DNA of 64,000 nt, taken from assembly GCA_964505725.1 (NCBI GenBank), contig CAZDJK010000061.1, forward strand, positions 8,731 through 72,730, written 5' to 3'. The first letter of the stretch is position 1. The number at the start of each line of letters is the position of its first letter. A program made the position numbers and the translations under genes. Origin of the DNA: CAVRJC01 sp964505725. Lineage in GTDB: Bacteria; Actinomycetota; Acidimicrobiia; IMCC26256; DASPTH01. Below are positions 52,718-61,232 of this stretch, one piece after another. The notes under the pieces were generated by a model. That model did no database searches, was not told the DNA's origin, and worked only from the letters and a program-made list of their open reading frames with translations.

Positions 52718-53041
52718 TCATGAGTCTCTCACCTGCGGGGTCAGGAGATACCGGGATCGCCCGCGCCGCGTCATCGACGCGTCGAGGGCGTAGGCGATCC
52801 CGCTCAGCACGTCGAGCGCGCGCCGGCGGGCACCGGGACCGAGCCGACCGAGATCCACGATTACCGCAGTGCGCGTCGCGAGGACTCGCGCCACCTCCCC
52901 CGCCTCGCGCAGGGAACGGAGATTCAGCGCGGTCGTCGGGATTTCGTGATCGGTGTTGGCGATGAGCCGAACCGTCGGCGTCGGGTGCACGCTCCCGCCG
53001 CCGCGTGCCGGCAGATCGGCAGGATGATCCAGATCGTTCAC
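52718..53041 (-). CDS. SepF-like protein
   Basis: 107 aa. Residues 38-105 match the SepF core: LRSLREAGEVARVLATRTAVIVDLGRLGPGARRRALDVLSGIAYALDASM and the ending RYLLTPQ. SepF anchors FtsZ to the membrane; here the usual N-terminal amphipathic helix is replaced by a short Pro/His/Asp-rich stretch, so it may be a diverged paralogue rather than the main division SepF. It is not in a dcw cluster. Divergent from the HTH gene over 269 nt. Confidence 0.7.
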   Translation of the reverse strand: MNDLDHPADLPARGGGSVHPTPTVRLIANTDHEIPTTALNLRSLREAGEVARVLATRTAVIVDLGRLGPGARRRALDVLSGIAYALDASMTRRGRSRYLLTPQVRDS

Positions 53042-53310
53042 GCCCAGGCCCCCACCCCTCCAGGCCCCGATCGCCGGGACAATACGCCACCCGCCACAAA
53101 CGCGCTCGGGATACCTGTTCGTTCGCAGCCCAAAACACGAGACATTCGTCCGGTTGCGTGCTTAACTCTCGCGTTGGGAGGGGTGTCAAAGGCTGGGATT
53201 CGTATAGCTCTGTCCGCCTTCGGCGCGGTGACGCTCGTCCTCGAACCCGTCCATTCGACGCGCCGCGAGAGGGGCGTCCCGATGCAAATGAGAGAACTGA
53301 CGGAGGGGAG

Positions 53311-53676
53311 ATGGCGACCAACAGAAGGAAGGCGGGCCGGCCGGTCAACCAACTGTTGGCCGGCAGCTACCTGATCACCCTCACCGGCGACATCTACTGC
53401 CGCGACGGCGGGGTTTGGCGAGTGGCCGATCCGCTCGAGCGGCTCGGCTGCCTGTCCGACCTGTCGTCCCTCACACCGGAGATCCGGGCCGACGCGCTCG
53501 CGGAGCTGCTGGCCGCGGGGTGGACACGCGACCGCGTGGCCGAGGCACTGGGGATCAGCCCCCAGCGCGTCACCCAGTGGAGCCGCGGCGGCATGCGTGT
53601 TCGGTCGCGTGCCGTGCAGTCGTCACGCAATGGTCGGCGCAAGCTCGCCGCGGTCGACGCGAGCGCGCCCGACTGA
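53311..53676 (+). CDS. HTH DNA-binding protein
   Basis: 121 aa. A helix-turn-helix is visible at about 65-90: ELLAAGWTRDRVAEALGISPQRVTQWSRGG. The N-terminus is basic (MATNRRKAGRPVNQLL). GGAGGGG lies 3 nt before the ATG. The basic C-terminal tail may add DNA contact. It lies in a regulatory stretch with an ECF sigma factor downstream. Target unknown. Confidence 0.7.
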   Translation: MATNRRKAGRPVNQLLAGSYLITLTGDIYCRDGGVWRVADPLERLGCLSDLSSLTPEIRADALAELLAAGWTRDRVAEALGISPQRVTQWSRGGMRVRSRAVQSSRNGRRKLAAVDASAPD

Positions 53677-53901
53677 CCGTTCGCCGAGGGGCCTGCACCT
53701 GCTGGGCGGGCCAGGAGGGCTGCAAGGGGCGCCCCGCTGCCCGCCCGGCCCGCACGGCGCAGGTCGGCACGCTGCACCACGCCGCTTGAACGCGCCCTGC
53801 ACGCCTGTGGCAAATTCGGCGAGCACGCGCCCGGGCTGTGACGCCGAGCACACTTCGCACCGAGTGCGTGACGCGATCGAAGCTCGTGGCGTTCCTGGGG
53901 C

Positions 53902-54141
53902 GTGACTTCGCTGCGCGATTGTCGCCGGTCGGGTGCGGAGCTCAGATTGTCGCCGCGTGAACGGCGGATCCTGTTGCTGGCGCTGCACGAGCTGCACCTG
54001 CGGCGGATGGGCATCAGCAACGAGCCGCGAGACCTCCCGCTGACGACGGTCTCGTTGGACGACATCGAGCGGCTGGGACGAAGGATGGGCGGGAACCCCC
54101 ACGATCTCTTCTTCGGCGCGTCTCGGTTTGCCGACCTCTGA
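53902..54141 (+). CDS. 79-aa hypothetical protein
   Basis: GTG start. LSPRERRILLLALHELHLRRM is a strong amphipathic helix and TVSLDDIERLGRRMGGNPHDLFFGA a second helical unit. The layout looks like a small regulator or anti-sigma-type helper, but I recognise no family. The preceding 53677-53901 gap shows nothing I can support. Confidence 0.5.
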   Translation: MTSLRDCRRSGAELRLSPRERRILLLALHELHLRRMGISNEPRDLPLTTVSLDDIERLGRRMGGNPHDLFFGASRFADL

Positions 54142-54261
54142 GGAAATGACGCGCTCGTAGCACCGCACGAGGGAGGGCAACCGGGGCGCAGCACGGCCTC
54201 GCGGATGGCACGAGGTCCTGGCGCTACAGTGCACAGGGCTTCGAGTCGAGCAAATGAAGCG

Positions 54262-54831
54262 ATGATCCGCGACTTTCCGGGCGTCATAGGTGCCGCGAAA
54301 GACGGCGACCCCGACGCGGTCGCGCTGCTGTGGCGGGAGTACAACTACCGGGTCGTCGGGTTCCTGCACACGCAGAGCCGAGACGCCGCCGAGGACATCG
54401 CGTCCGAGACCTGGTTGACCGTCGCAGAGAAGCTGCGTCAGTTCGACGGCGGCGAGTCCGAGTTTCGTGCGTGGCTCTTCACGGTCGCCCGCAGCCGTCT
54501 GGTCGACTGGCAGCGGCGTACGCAGCGACGGCCCCAGGTGAGCGTCGATCCGGTGATGCTCCGTGATCGCCCGGACCCGTCCTTCGACAGTGCCGACGCC
54601 GCGATCGAGGTCCTCGGCACCGAGGAGGCGATGGCGCTGATCGCCCGCCTCTCGCCCGACCAGGCCGCGGTGATCATGCTGCGTGTGCTCGGCGGCTTCG
54701 ACGTCGAGCGGGTGGCGCAGATCGTGGAAAAGCGCCCGGGCACGGTTCGCATGCTGCAGCTCCGCGGACTCCGCCGACTCGCGCAATTGCTCGAGGCCGA
54801 CGAGAGTCCGGAAGTGCAGAAGCGCGTGTGA
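54262..54831 (+). CDS. ECF-type RNA polymerase sigma factor
   Basis: 189 aa. Sigma region 2 (LLWREYNYRVVGFLHTQSRDAAEDIASETWLTVAEKL, with the -10 recognition helix FRAWLFTVARSRLVDWQRR) and region 4 (ARLSPDQAAVIMLRVLGGFDVERVAQIVEKRPGTVRMLQLRGLRRL). The ATG at 54262 begins right at region 2; a TACAGT box lies about 36 nt upstream. The downstream membrane protein is 4 nt away and is the probable anti-sigma or signal partner. Confidence 0.9.
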   Translation: MIRDFPGVIGAAKDGDPDAVALLWREYNYRVVGFLHTQSRDAAEDIASETWLTVAEKLRQFDGGESEFRAWLFTVARSRLVDWQRRTQRRPQVSVDPVMLRDRPDPSFDSADAAIEVLGTEEAMALIARLSPDQAAVIMLRVLGGFDVERVAQIVEKRPGTVRMLQLRGLRRLAQLLEADESPEVQKRV

Positions 54832-54835
54832 CGCG

Positions 54836-55648
54836 ATGAACGGCCGCGGCGTTTCCAGAGACGACATGCGACGGCTCTTCGCTCTCATGAATTCCCCGGA
54901 CCGGCCGCTCGACGACGGCACCGCCGAACGGATGCTCCGTGGGAGCCTCTCCCGCGACGACGCCCCTCCCGAGTACCGGGTGGTCGTGGACGCGCTCCGC
55001 CAGGTCGTGCAACCGCCACCGCGCGACCTCACGCACGAGTCGCAAGCCGTCGCCGCGATCACACAACGCATCGTGCCCAGCGCCGACGCCGGGGGCACGG
55101 GATGGGCCCGGCTCGGCCGCCGGCGCATCACGCAGCTCGCCGCCGCGGGGACCCTCGGCGCCGTCAGCCTCTTCGGCGGGCTCGCCGCTGCCAACGCGCT
55201 GCCCGGCGCCGCCCAGGGTGTCGCGTCGGACATGCTCGCACGAGTGGGTGTCACCGTTCCGGGGCCGAACGAGCACGCGGGAACCCACCCCGACGACCGC
55301 GGCGCTTCGACCAATCACGCGCCGAGCAGCGACTCGGTGACGACCAGCGACGCGTCCGACCACAGCTCGAACGGCCAGGGCGCGACGATCTCCGATCTCG
55401 CGCACACCACCACCGCGACCGGCGTCGACAAGGGTGCGCTGATCTCGGGTGTGGCGAGCGACGGTCAGAGCCAGGCCGGCCAGCACGGGCAGGCGACGAC
55501 CGCGGGCACGCCCGAGGGACCGCCCGCGAGCACGCCCCCGGTCAGCGTGCCCGAAGGGCCGCCCTCGGGGTTGCCGAAGGGCCCGCCCGACAGCACCCCG
55601 CCGGTGAGCACGCCGCACGGGCCGCCTCCGGGCGTGCCGTCGCACTGA
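54836..55648 (+). CDS. Sigma-linked single-TM protein with Pro-rich outer repeats
   Basis: 270 aa, 4 nt after the sigma gene. The N-terminal cytoplasmic part (residues 1-100) contains DMRRLFALMNSPDRPLDDGTAERML and could bind the sigma factor. One TM at about 105-125 (AAAGTLGAVSLFGGLAAANAL). The outer part is Ser/Thr/Asp-rich, ending in repeats of GPP-x-STPPVS type over residues 220-268. It has no zinc-binding anti-sigma motif (HxxxCxxC). Putative membrane anti-sigma; the sensing target is unknown. Confidence 0.75.
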   Translation: MNGRGVSRDDMRRLFALMNSPDRPLDDGTAERMLRGSLSRDDAPPEYRVVVDALRQVVQPPPRDLTHESQAVAAITQRIVPSADAGGTGWARLGRRRITQLAAAGTLGAVSLFGGLAAANALPGAAQGVASDMLARVGVTVPGPNEHAGTHPDDRGASTNHAPSSDSVTTSDASDHSSNGQGATISDLAHTTTATGVDKGALISGVASDGQSQAGQHGQATTAGTPEGPPASTPPVSVPEGPPSGLPKGPPDSTPPVSTPHGPPPGVPSH

Positions 55649-56003
55649 CCCTCGCGGTCGCCGTCTCGTCCGCCGCGCGTCCGTGACCCCGGCGCGCCCG
55701 GCGAGGGTCCGAAGCCCGCGCGCCGCGGAAAGCAGGCTGCGGCCTCGAGGTGTGTCCGCACCGTTGCCCGCAGCCCGCCGTCCTGCGAGGCGTCCGTCGA
55801 CGGCATCACCCGGGCAGGTAGGAAGCCGCACGCGCTTGCCCCGCGCGAACAAGAACGCCACAGAGGCGCCCTGCGTCACGCCGCTCGCTCGTCGCCTGGG
55901 ACGGGCGCGGCCTGCACATGCGCGTGGTCGTGGCCGACGCCGTCCTGCGGTGGGTCGGCGCGTGACGTCGGAGCGGGAGGCGCTTCCCCAATAGTCTCTC
56001 CCC
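55649..56003. other. 355-nt gap, no gene seen
   Basis: No ORF with coding character on either strand; only the osmC -10 box near the right end can be supported. Confidence 0.5.
55992..55997 (+). promoter_or_regulatory. Probable -10 box of osmC (leaderless)
   Basis: TAGTCT, 6 nt before the GTG of the OsmC gene, with no ribosome-binding site between. Confidence 0.55.
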
Positions 56004-56525
56004 GTGCAACGCGACGAGCTCCGAGCCCTCCAGGATCCGTTGAAGGCGCGCTACCGCGAGGATCCCGCGGCTGCGCTCGTCACCCTGCGCGCCGAGGGCG
56101 AGCTGGGCGAGGGTGTGTCCTGCTCGGTGACGACCGGGCGTGCGCTCGCCGAGGCCGGGCTGCATCCCGCCAGCGGCGGCGACGGCACCCAGCTCTGCTC
56201 CGGCGACATGCTCCTCGAGGCCCTCGCCGCCTGCGCCGGCGTCACCATGCGCGCCGTCGCCACCTCGCTCGACCTGCCCTTGCGCGGCGGCCGGGTGCGG
56301 GTGGAGGGCGACCTCGACTTCCGGGGTACGCTCGCGGTCGGCAAGGAGGCGCCGGTGGGCTTCCGGGCGATCCGGGTGCACTTCGACCTCGACACCGACG
56401 CCGACGCCGAGCAGCTCGACACCCTCCTTCGCCTCACCGAGCGGTACTGCGTCGTGCTCCAGACCATCGCAGGCGCGCCCGCTCTCTCGTTCGACCGCGA
56501 CCGCGTCGCCACGCATGACGGCTGA
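56004..56525 (+). CDS. OsmC-family peroxiredoxin-like protein
   Basis: 173 aa. LCSGDMLLEALAACAGVTMRAVATSLDLPL is the OsmC core, with Cys in SGDMLLEALAAC(A); the second Cys of the family is in RYCVVLQTI. These thiol enzymes reduce organic hydroperoxides; this shorter YhfA-like form may have another thiol-related role. GTG start, probably leaderless. Overlaps the PTP gene by 11 nt. Confidence 0.85.
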   Translation: MQRDELRALQDPLKARYREDPAAALVTLRAEGELGEGVSCSVTTGRALAEAGLHPASGGDGTQLCSGDMLLEALAACAGVTMRAVATSLDLPLRGGRVRVEGDLDFRGTLAVGKEAPVGFRAIRVHFDLDTDADAEQLDTLLRLTERYCVVLQTIAGAPALSFDRDRVATHDG

Positions 56526-57288
56526 TCCCGGCGCGAGCGAGCACGCCTCGCGCTTCGTCGATCTCACTGGGGCCTACAACTTCCGCGACCTCGGCGGTTT
56601 GCCGACCCGCGACAGTGGCCGTCTCCGCCGCGGCCGCCTGTTCCGCAGCGACGCGCTGCACGGCCTCGACCGTGCCGACGTGGACCGCCTCCTCGCCCTC
56701 GGGATCGCCACCATCGTCGACCTCCGCTCGGAACACGAGGTCGCGGCGACCGGGCGCGGACTTCTCGCCGACGAGGCCATCGGCTGGTTCCACGCGCCGC
56801 TCAGCAACGTCGGGGCGCCCGACTACCAGCCGTCCGACGCGCTCGCCACCGGTGACCTCGGCCGCCACTACCTCGACACCCTCGACGCACGGACCGCCAC
56901 CCTCGCGCGAGCTTTCGTCCACCTCACCGAGCCCGACAACCTCCCGGCCGTCTTCCATTGCACGGTGGGCAAGGACCGCACGGGTGTGCTGAGCGCCCTC
57001 GTGCTCGGCTGCGTGGGCGTCGACGACGCGGTGATCGTGGAGGACTACGCGCTCACCGACGAGCGCATGCCGCTGCTGCTCGCGCGCATGGCCGGAGAGG
57101 GCGCCCAGGTGCCCGACTTCAGCGCGCTCGGCCCCTCGCCGGTGCGCGCGCAGGCCAACTCCATGGAGCAGTTCCTCGACGGACTCGAGGCGCGCTTCGG
57201 GGGCCCGCGCGGGTGGGCGCGCGCGGCGGGGATCGACGACGCAGCCGTCGACCGGCTGCGCACGCTGCTGGTGGAGCCGACGAGCTGA
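56515..57288 (+). CDS. Tyrosine-protein phosphatase (PTPLP/LptP type)
   Basis: 257 aa. Starts with FVDLTGAYNFRDLGGLPTRDSGRLRRGRLFRSD, the typical opening of bacterial tyrosine/lipid phosphatases. Active-site HCTVGKDRTG (Cys149, Arg155). Similar to M. tuberculosis PtpB in layout. It overlaps osmC by 11 nt, so they are co-translated. Converges with the zinc transporter locus, 13 nt apart. Confidence 0.9.
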   Translation: MTADPGASEHASRFVDLTGAYNFRDLGGLPTRDSGRLRRGRLFRSDALHGLDRADVDRLLALGIATIVDLRSEHEVAATGRGLLADEAIGWFHAPLSNVGAPDYQPSDALATGDLGRHYLDTLDARTATLARAFVHLTEPDNLPAVFHCTVGKDRTGVLSALVLGCVGVDDAVIVEDYALTDERMPLLLARMAGEGAQVPDFSALGPSPVRAQANSMEQFLDGLEARFGGPRGWARAAGIDDAAVDRLRTLLVEPTS

Positions 57289-57301
57289 CCCGCGCGCGCC
57301 G

Positions 57302-58166
57302 CTACGCGAGCGCGCGCCGGCGCCGCGGCGATCCCAGGAGGAACGCGGCCGCGTAGCACGCGGTGGCAAGGGCGACGATGGCGAAGCTCGGCGGGATGCT
57401 CCCGACGAGGTAGCTCCCGACCACCCCGCCCCACACGCACGCCACCGCGATGCCGCCGATACGAACAGCGCGACGAACGGGCGCGTGGTCAGCCGTTGGG
57501 CCGCGCCCGCGGGCGCGGCGACGAGCCCGAGGAAGAGGAGGGCGCCCACGGCCTGGGTCGCCTCGGCCGCGCAGACGCCGAGCAGCCCGAGGAACAGGAT
57601 GCCGAGCGCGCGCACGCGCAGCCCGTGCGCGCGCGCCACGTCGGGATCGATGGTGGCGACAACAGCGGCCGCGCCAGCGCGATCACCGCGACCGACGCCC
57701 CGAGCCCGATCCACGCTGCCAGCGACGCCTGCGAGGCGCTGAGCCCGAAGATCGACCCGAAGAGGATGGTCGTCCCCGCGGTGCCGAAGCCGGTGCTCCG
57801 ATCGGTCACGAAGATCGCGAGGAAGAGCACGCCGAGCCCGAGCACCCAGGTGAACACAGTGCCGATCACGACGTCGTCGGGCTCGCCGCGCGGGCCGAGG
57901 AACCCGAGCAGCAGGCCCACGCCCACGGTCGCGGCGAAGAGGCCGAGGCGCACGTCGAGCCCGAACGCGAGCGCGGCCACGCTCCCGGTGAACGCCATGT
58001 GGCTCAGCGCATCGCCGCTGAACACCTGGCTACGCAGCACGAGGAAGTAGCCCACGAGCCCACTGGCGAGCGCGATCCCGGTGCCCGCCAGCAGCGCGTT
58101 GCGTACGAAGGGGTGCGCGAACAGGTCGGCGATGCCCGAGCCCGCCACTGCGGTCACCGCGTTCAT
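57302..58166 (-). pseudogene. znuB: Second ZnuB-type zinc permease, two apparent frameshifts
   Basis: Reading across three frames restores a full ABC-3 permease: FVRNALLAGTGIALASGLVGYFLVLR, FSGDALSHMAFTGSVAAL, GFGTAGTTILFGSIFGLSASQA, ATIDPDVARAHGLRVRALGILFLGLLGVCAAEATQAVGALL, then IGGIAVACVWGGVVGSYLVG. Indels lie near 57660 (one base missing compared with the paralogue upstream) and near 57460. ATG overlaps the first permease stop (ATGA). It is either a young pseudogene or a product of assembly errors. Confidence 0.8.
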
Positions 58167-59053
58167 GCCGGCGCGCTCCTCGTTGCCGCTCCCCCGCTGA
58201 GCCATGCCGCGCCCCGCGCCGCGAGGTAGCAGGCGAACGCGAGGCTGGTGATCCAGAAGCCGACCGGACGGTCGGTGAAGTAGGCGAGCGCGAGCCCGAG
58301 CCAGGTCACCGCGATCGCGATCACGACGCTCAGCACGATCCCGACAACCGGCCGCGCCGTGACCACCTGCGCCGTCGCCGCTGGCACCACGAGGAGCGCG
58401 AACACCAGCAGCACGCCGGTCACCTGGCTCGCCTCGGCCACCGCCAGCCCGAGCACGACGAGAAAGACGATCGACAGCCGCCGTACCCGCACGCCTCTCG
58501 CCTCGGCGACATCGGGGTCGATCGAGGCGAACAGGAGCGGGCGGGCGATTGCCGCCAGCACGACGAGCGCGCCCGCGCCCACCAACAGCAACGTGGTGAC
58601 CTGCGCGTCGGTGATGCCGAGGAAGCTGCCGAACAACACCGCGTCGACACTCTCGAGGAACCCGTGGTAGAGCGTGACGAAGAGGAACCCGCACGCGAGC
58701 GCGAACGCCTGGACGGTGCCGACCACCGCCGACTCCTCGCTGAACGAGTGGCCGTGCGCGCGCGGGATGGCCGCGATCACGAGCGCGGCCGCAACCGTGA
58801 AGCCGAAGTAGCCCCATGCGGCCGCGACTCCTGCGAGCACCGCGGCCGATGCGCCCGGGAACGCCACCAGAGAGAGCGTGTGGCCGACGAACGTCTGGCG
58901 GCGCACCACCATGAACCAGCCGATGGTCGCGGCGACAACGGCGACGACGGTGCCGGCGCGGTACGCGTTCACCATGAAGTGGAACTCGAGGAGGCGGCGC
59001 ACGTCCTCCACCGGGTTCCAGGTGAAGCCCGAGTCGAACGCGATGGCGGTCAA
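58163..59053 (-). CDS. znuB: Zinc ABC-transporter permease ZnuB
   Basis: 296 aa, eight or so TM segments. TLSLVAFPGASAAVLAGV, GHSFSEESAVVGTVQAFALACGFLFV and ASIDPDVAEARGVRVRRLSIVFLVVLGLAVAEASQVTGVLL are ABC-3 permease landmarks. TTG start overlapping the ATPase stop (TTGA); an internal ATG (MVNAYRAG) is an alternative. It pairs with ZnuC, and the substrate-binding protein is probably the ZnuA at 41314. Confidence 0.88.
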   Translation of the reverse strand: MTAIAFDSGFTWNPVEDVRRLLEFHFMVNAYRAGTVVAVVAATIGWFMVVRRQTFVGHTLSLVAFPGASAAVLAGVAAAWGYFGFTVAAALVIAAIPRAHGHSFSEESAVVGTVQAFALACGFLFVTLYHGFLESVDAVLFGSFLGITDAQVTTLLLVGAGALVVLAAIARPLLFASIDPDVAEARGVRVRRLSIVFLVVLGLAVAEASQVTGVLLVFALLVVPAATAQVVTARPVVGIVLSVVIAIAVTWLGLALAYFTDRPVGFWITSLAFACYLAARGAAWLSGGAATRSAPA

Positions 59054-59902
59054 CCGTGCAGGTGGCGCTCGTGCGGCGCGTGCAGCCCCGGGTGGTGGCT
59101 GGCGACGTCGGTGTGGCCGACGACGACGGGCGCGCCGTCGGCGGTGTAGAGCACCTCCACCGGCGCGTCGTACAACGCGGTGAGGCTCTCGGTGTTGATG
59201 ACCTCGTCGGGCGTGCCGGCGACCACGTGCCCGGCGGCGACGTAGACGACGCGGTCGAGCGCGCCGAGCATGGGGTTCACGTCGTGTGCCACGATCATCA
59301 CCGTGACGCCCTCGTCGGAGACGATGCGCGCCAGCAGCGACGAGATCGCACCCTGGTTGGGCAGGTCGAGGCTGTCGAGCGGCTCGTCCAGCAAGAGCAG
59401 CGCGGGCCGTCGCACCAGCGCCTGCGCGATGAGGAGGCGCTGCTGCTCGCCGCCCGACAGCCGCCCGATGGGGCGGTGCGCGAACGCGCCCGCCTCCACG
59501 ATGTCGAGCACCTCGCGCACGCGGCACGCCCGCTCCCGGCTGCGCGCGCTCAGCGCACCCGGGAGCGGCAGGCCGAGTCGGTCGCCGTCGAGGCCGAGGC
59601 GAACCACGTCGATCGCCCGGATGCGGACCGAGGCGTCGAAGCTGCGCCGTTGGGGGAGGTAGCCGATCTCGTGGCCCGCGGCCCCCGGCGAGCGCCCGAG
59701 CACGGTGATGGAGCCGGCGGCGAGGGGGACCAGTCCCAGCACCGCCTTCAGCAGCGTGGACTTGCCGGACCCGTTGGGCCCGAGCACGGCGACGAGCTCG
59801 CCGCGGTGCACGTCGAGGTCGACCCCCGACCACACCGCGCGCCCCCCCAAGGCGGACCTCGGCGCCGCGCAGCGAGACGAGAGGGTCAGCTGCGCTGTTC
59901 AC
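59050..59902 (-). CDS. znuC: Zinc ABC-transporter ATPase ZnuC, likely frameshifted at a G7 run
   Basis: About 283 aa if corrected. Walker A GPNGSGKST, Q-loop GYLPQRR, signature LSGGEQQRL, Walker B ALLLLDEPLDSLD, H-loop VAHDV. The family N-terminus (DPLVSLRGAEVRLGG) is encoded from a GTG at 59902 but in another frame from RAVWSGVDLDV; the switch falls at a run of seven G (coding strand, 59842-59848), where six would keep the frame. As sequenced, a TTG at 59850 would give a shortened but nearly complete 266-aa ATPase. The C-terminus ends in a His-rich tail (HHPGLHAPHERHLHG), possibly metal binding. Confidence 0.85.
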
Positions 59903-59914
59903 CCGGCACCGCTG

Positions 59915-59929
59915 TGAGAATGGTTCTCA
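59915..59929. promoter_or_regulatory. Zur box upstream of znuC
   Basis: TGAGAA-TGG-TTCTCA, a perfect 6-bp inverted repeat 12 nt before the GTG of znuC. It shares TGAGAATGGTTC with the site before znuA. It resembles Fur-family operators; the zinc genes beneath both sites point to Zur. Zur itself is not in the window. Confidence 0.8.
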
Positions 59930-59950
59930 TCAGCGAGCGACGATAGCCGT

Positions 59951-61207
59951 TCAGGGTTGGGGCGCGAGGCTCCAGACCCCCACCGGCTGCCACGGGTTCC
60001 CGCCCGCGAAGTTCACCGGGGTGGAGTCCGTGCACTTGGCGGCCGCGAGCGCCGGCGCGCTCGCGGAGACGGTGCGGGCGCTCACACCGGCGCTCTGCGC
60101 GTCGCCGCACGCGGTGCCGTCCGAGTGGAGGTACTCGGTGGTCGGCGTCCCCGGCGGCGTGATGGTGAGCCCGAAGTTCGACTGACGCGGGAGCGAGTCG
60201 TAGTAGACGCGGAGCGCGGTCGCGTTGTCGTGGCTGAACGCGGGCAGGCACTTGCTGTTGTCGGGGTTCGTCCCGATGCGGGCCGACAGTCGGATCGCGA
60301 GCACGTCGCCCGACTTGAGCGGCACCGACGAGAAGGTCGTCCACGGGATCGGCACCGCAATCGGCAGCAGCGGATTGCGCGTCGCACCGACGACGCAGCG
60401 CGCGATGCCCGACGCCACCGGCGTGCCGTTCTTCAGCAGCTCGGCCATCACGTCGAACTGCGTGCCCTGGTCGTCGCTGTTGGCCAGCCCGACGAAGATG
60501 TGCGCGCTGCTCAGCGCGGTGACGGTGGGCGGCGGGGGCGGTGGCGGTACCGCGCACGACCCGAACTCACCGATCGCGAAGCCGCTCGGGTCGGCAGTGC
60601 TGACGGTGATGCTCGCGATCGTCGCGCCGCCGGAGCCCGAAAAGCCGAAGAACGTCGCCCCGCCGTTGCCACTCGCAGAGACTGGGGTCGATGTCGTGCC
60701 GTCCTGCGCAGTGGCAGTGATCGTGAACGAGCCGAAGTCCGTAGGCTCTGCGTACAGATAGAACGCCTGAATCCCCGTGGGCATGGTGAGCACGACGCTC
60801 GTCGCACCATTTGTGTAATACACGTCGCCCGTGTAGCCGTTGCTCCACGTACCCCAGCCGTTACCAATCGTGAAGTGCTCAACGGGCGCCGAGAACGTCA
60901 CGGTTCCATTTGGTCCCGCGACGTTGTTCACGTTTGTCCTGACCGGTCGCCCGTCCGGCGCAAACGGAGTGACCGTGCACCCGCCAAGGGTCGCGGGGGG
61001 AGCACCAGTTCCCGGCGATCCATCGAAGGCGATCTTCGACGCAACCGGGACGACAGGCGGCTTGACGGTCGGCGGTGGCGGCGGAGACGGCGGTGGGGGG
61101 AAACAGGCGCTGAGAGCGAGCACACTCGCTGTCGCGAGAAGCAGGCCGGCATGCACACCTCGCCGCGGTCGCGTGATCCATCTGATCACCTTGCGTCGCT
61201 CCATCAC
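59951..61207 (-). CDS. Large lipoprotein with Pro-rich segments
   Basis: 418 aa. Signal peptide with lipobox LALSAC (Cys35), then a PPPP-rich spacer, a beta-rich domain (TVTFSAPVEHFTIGNGWGTW, FYLYAEPTDFGSFTITATAQDG, GGATFFGFSGSGGATIASITVSTADPSGFAIGEFG), a second Pro run (PPPPPPP), and a second domain (HIFVGLANSDDQGTQFDVMAELLKNG). The middle region resembles PEP-CTERM-type beta domains (FGFS, IGEFGS), without the sorting signal. Function unknown. It lies directly upstream of the Zur box but its stop is 22 nt before it. Confidence 0.75.
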   Translation of the reverse strand: MMERRKVIRWITRPRRGVHAGLLLATASVLALSACFPPPPSPPPPPTVKPPVVPVASKIAFDGSPGTGAPPATLGGCTVTPFAPDGRPVRTNVNNVAGPNGTVTFSAPVEHFTIGNGWGTWSNGYTGDVYYTNGATSVVLTMPTGIQAFYLYAEPTDFGSFTITATAQDGTTSTPVSASGNGGATFFGFSGSGGATIASITVSTADPSGFAIGEFGSCAVPPPPPPPTVTALSSAHIFVGLANSDDQGTQFDVMAELLKNGTPVASGIARCVVGATRNPLLPIAVPIPWTTFSSVPLKSGDVLAIRLSARIGTNPDNSKCLPAFSHDNATALRVYYDSLPRQSNFGLTITPPGTPTTEYLHSDGTACGDAQSAGVSARTVSASAPALAAAKCTDSTPVNFAGGNPWQPVGVWSLAPQP

Positions 61208-61232
61208 GAACGCTCCTGGGCGTAAAGGGTTC

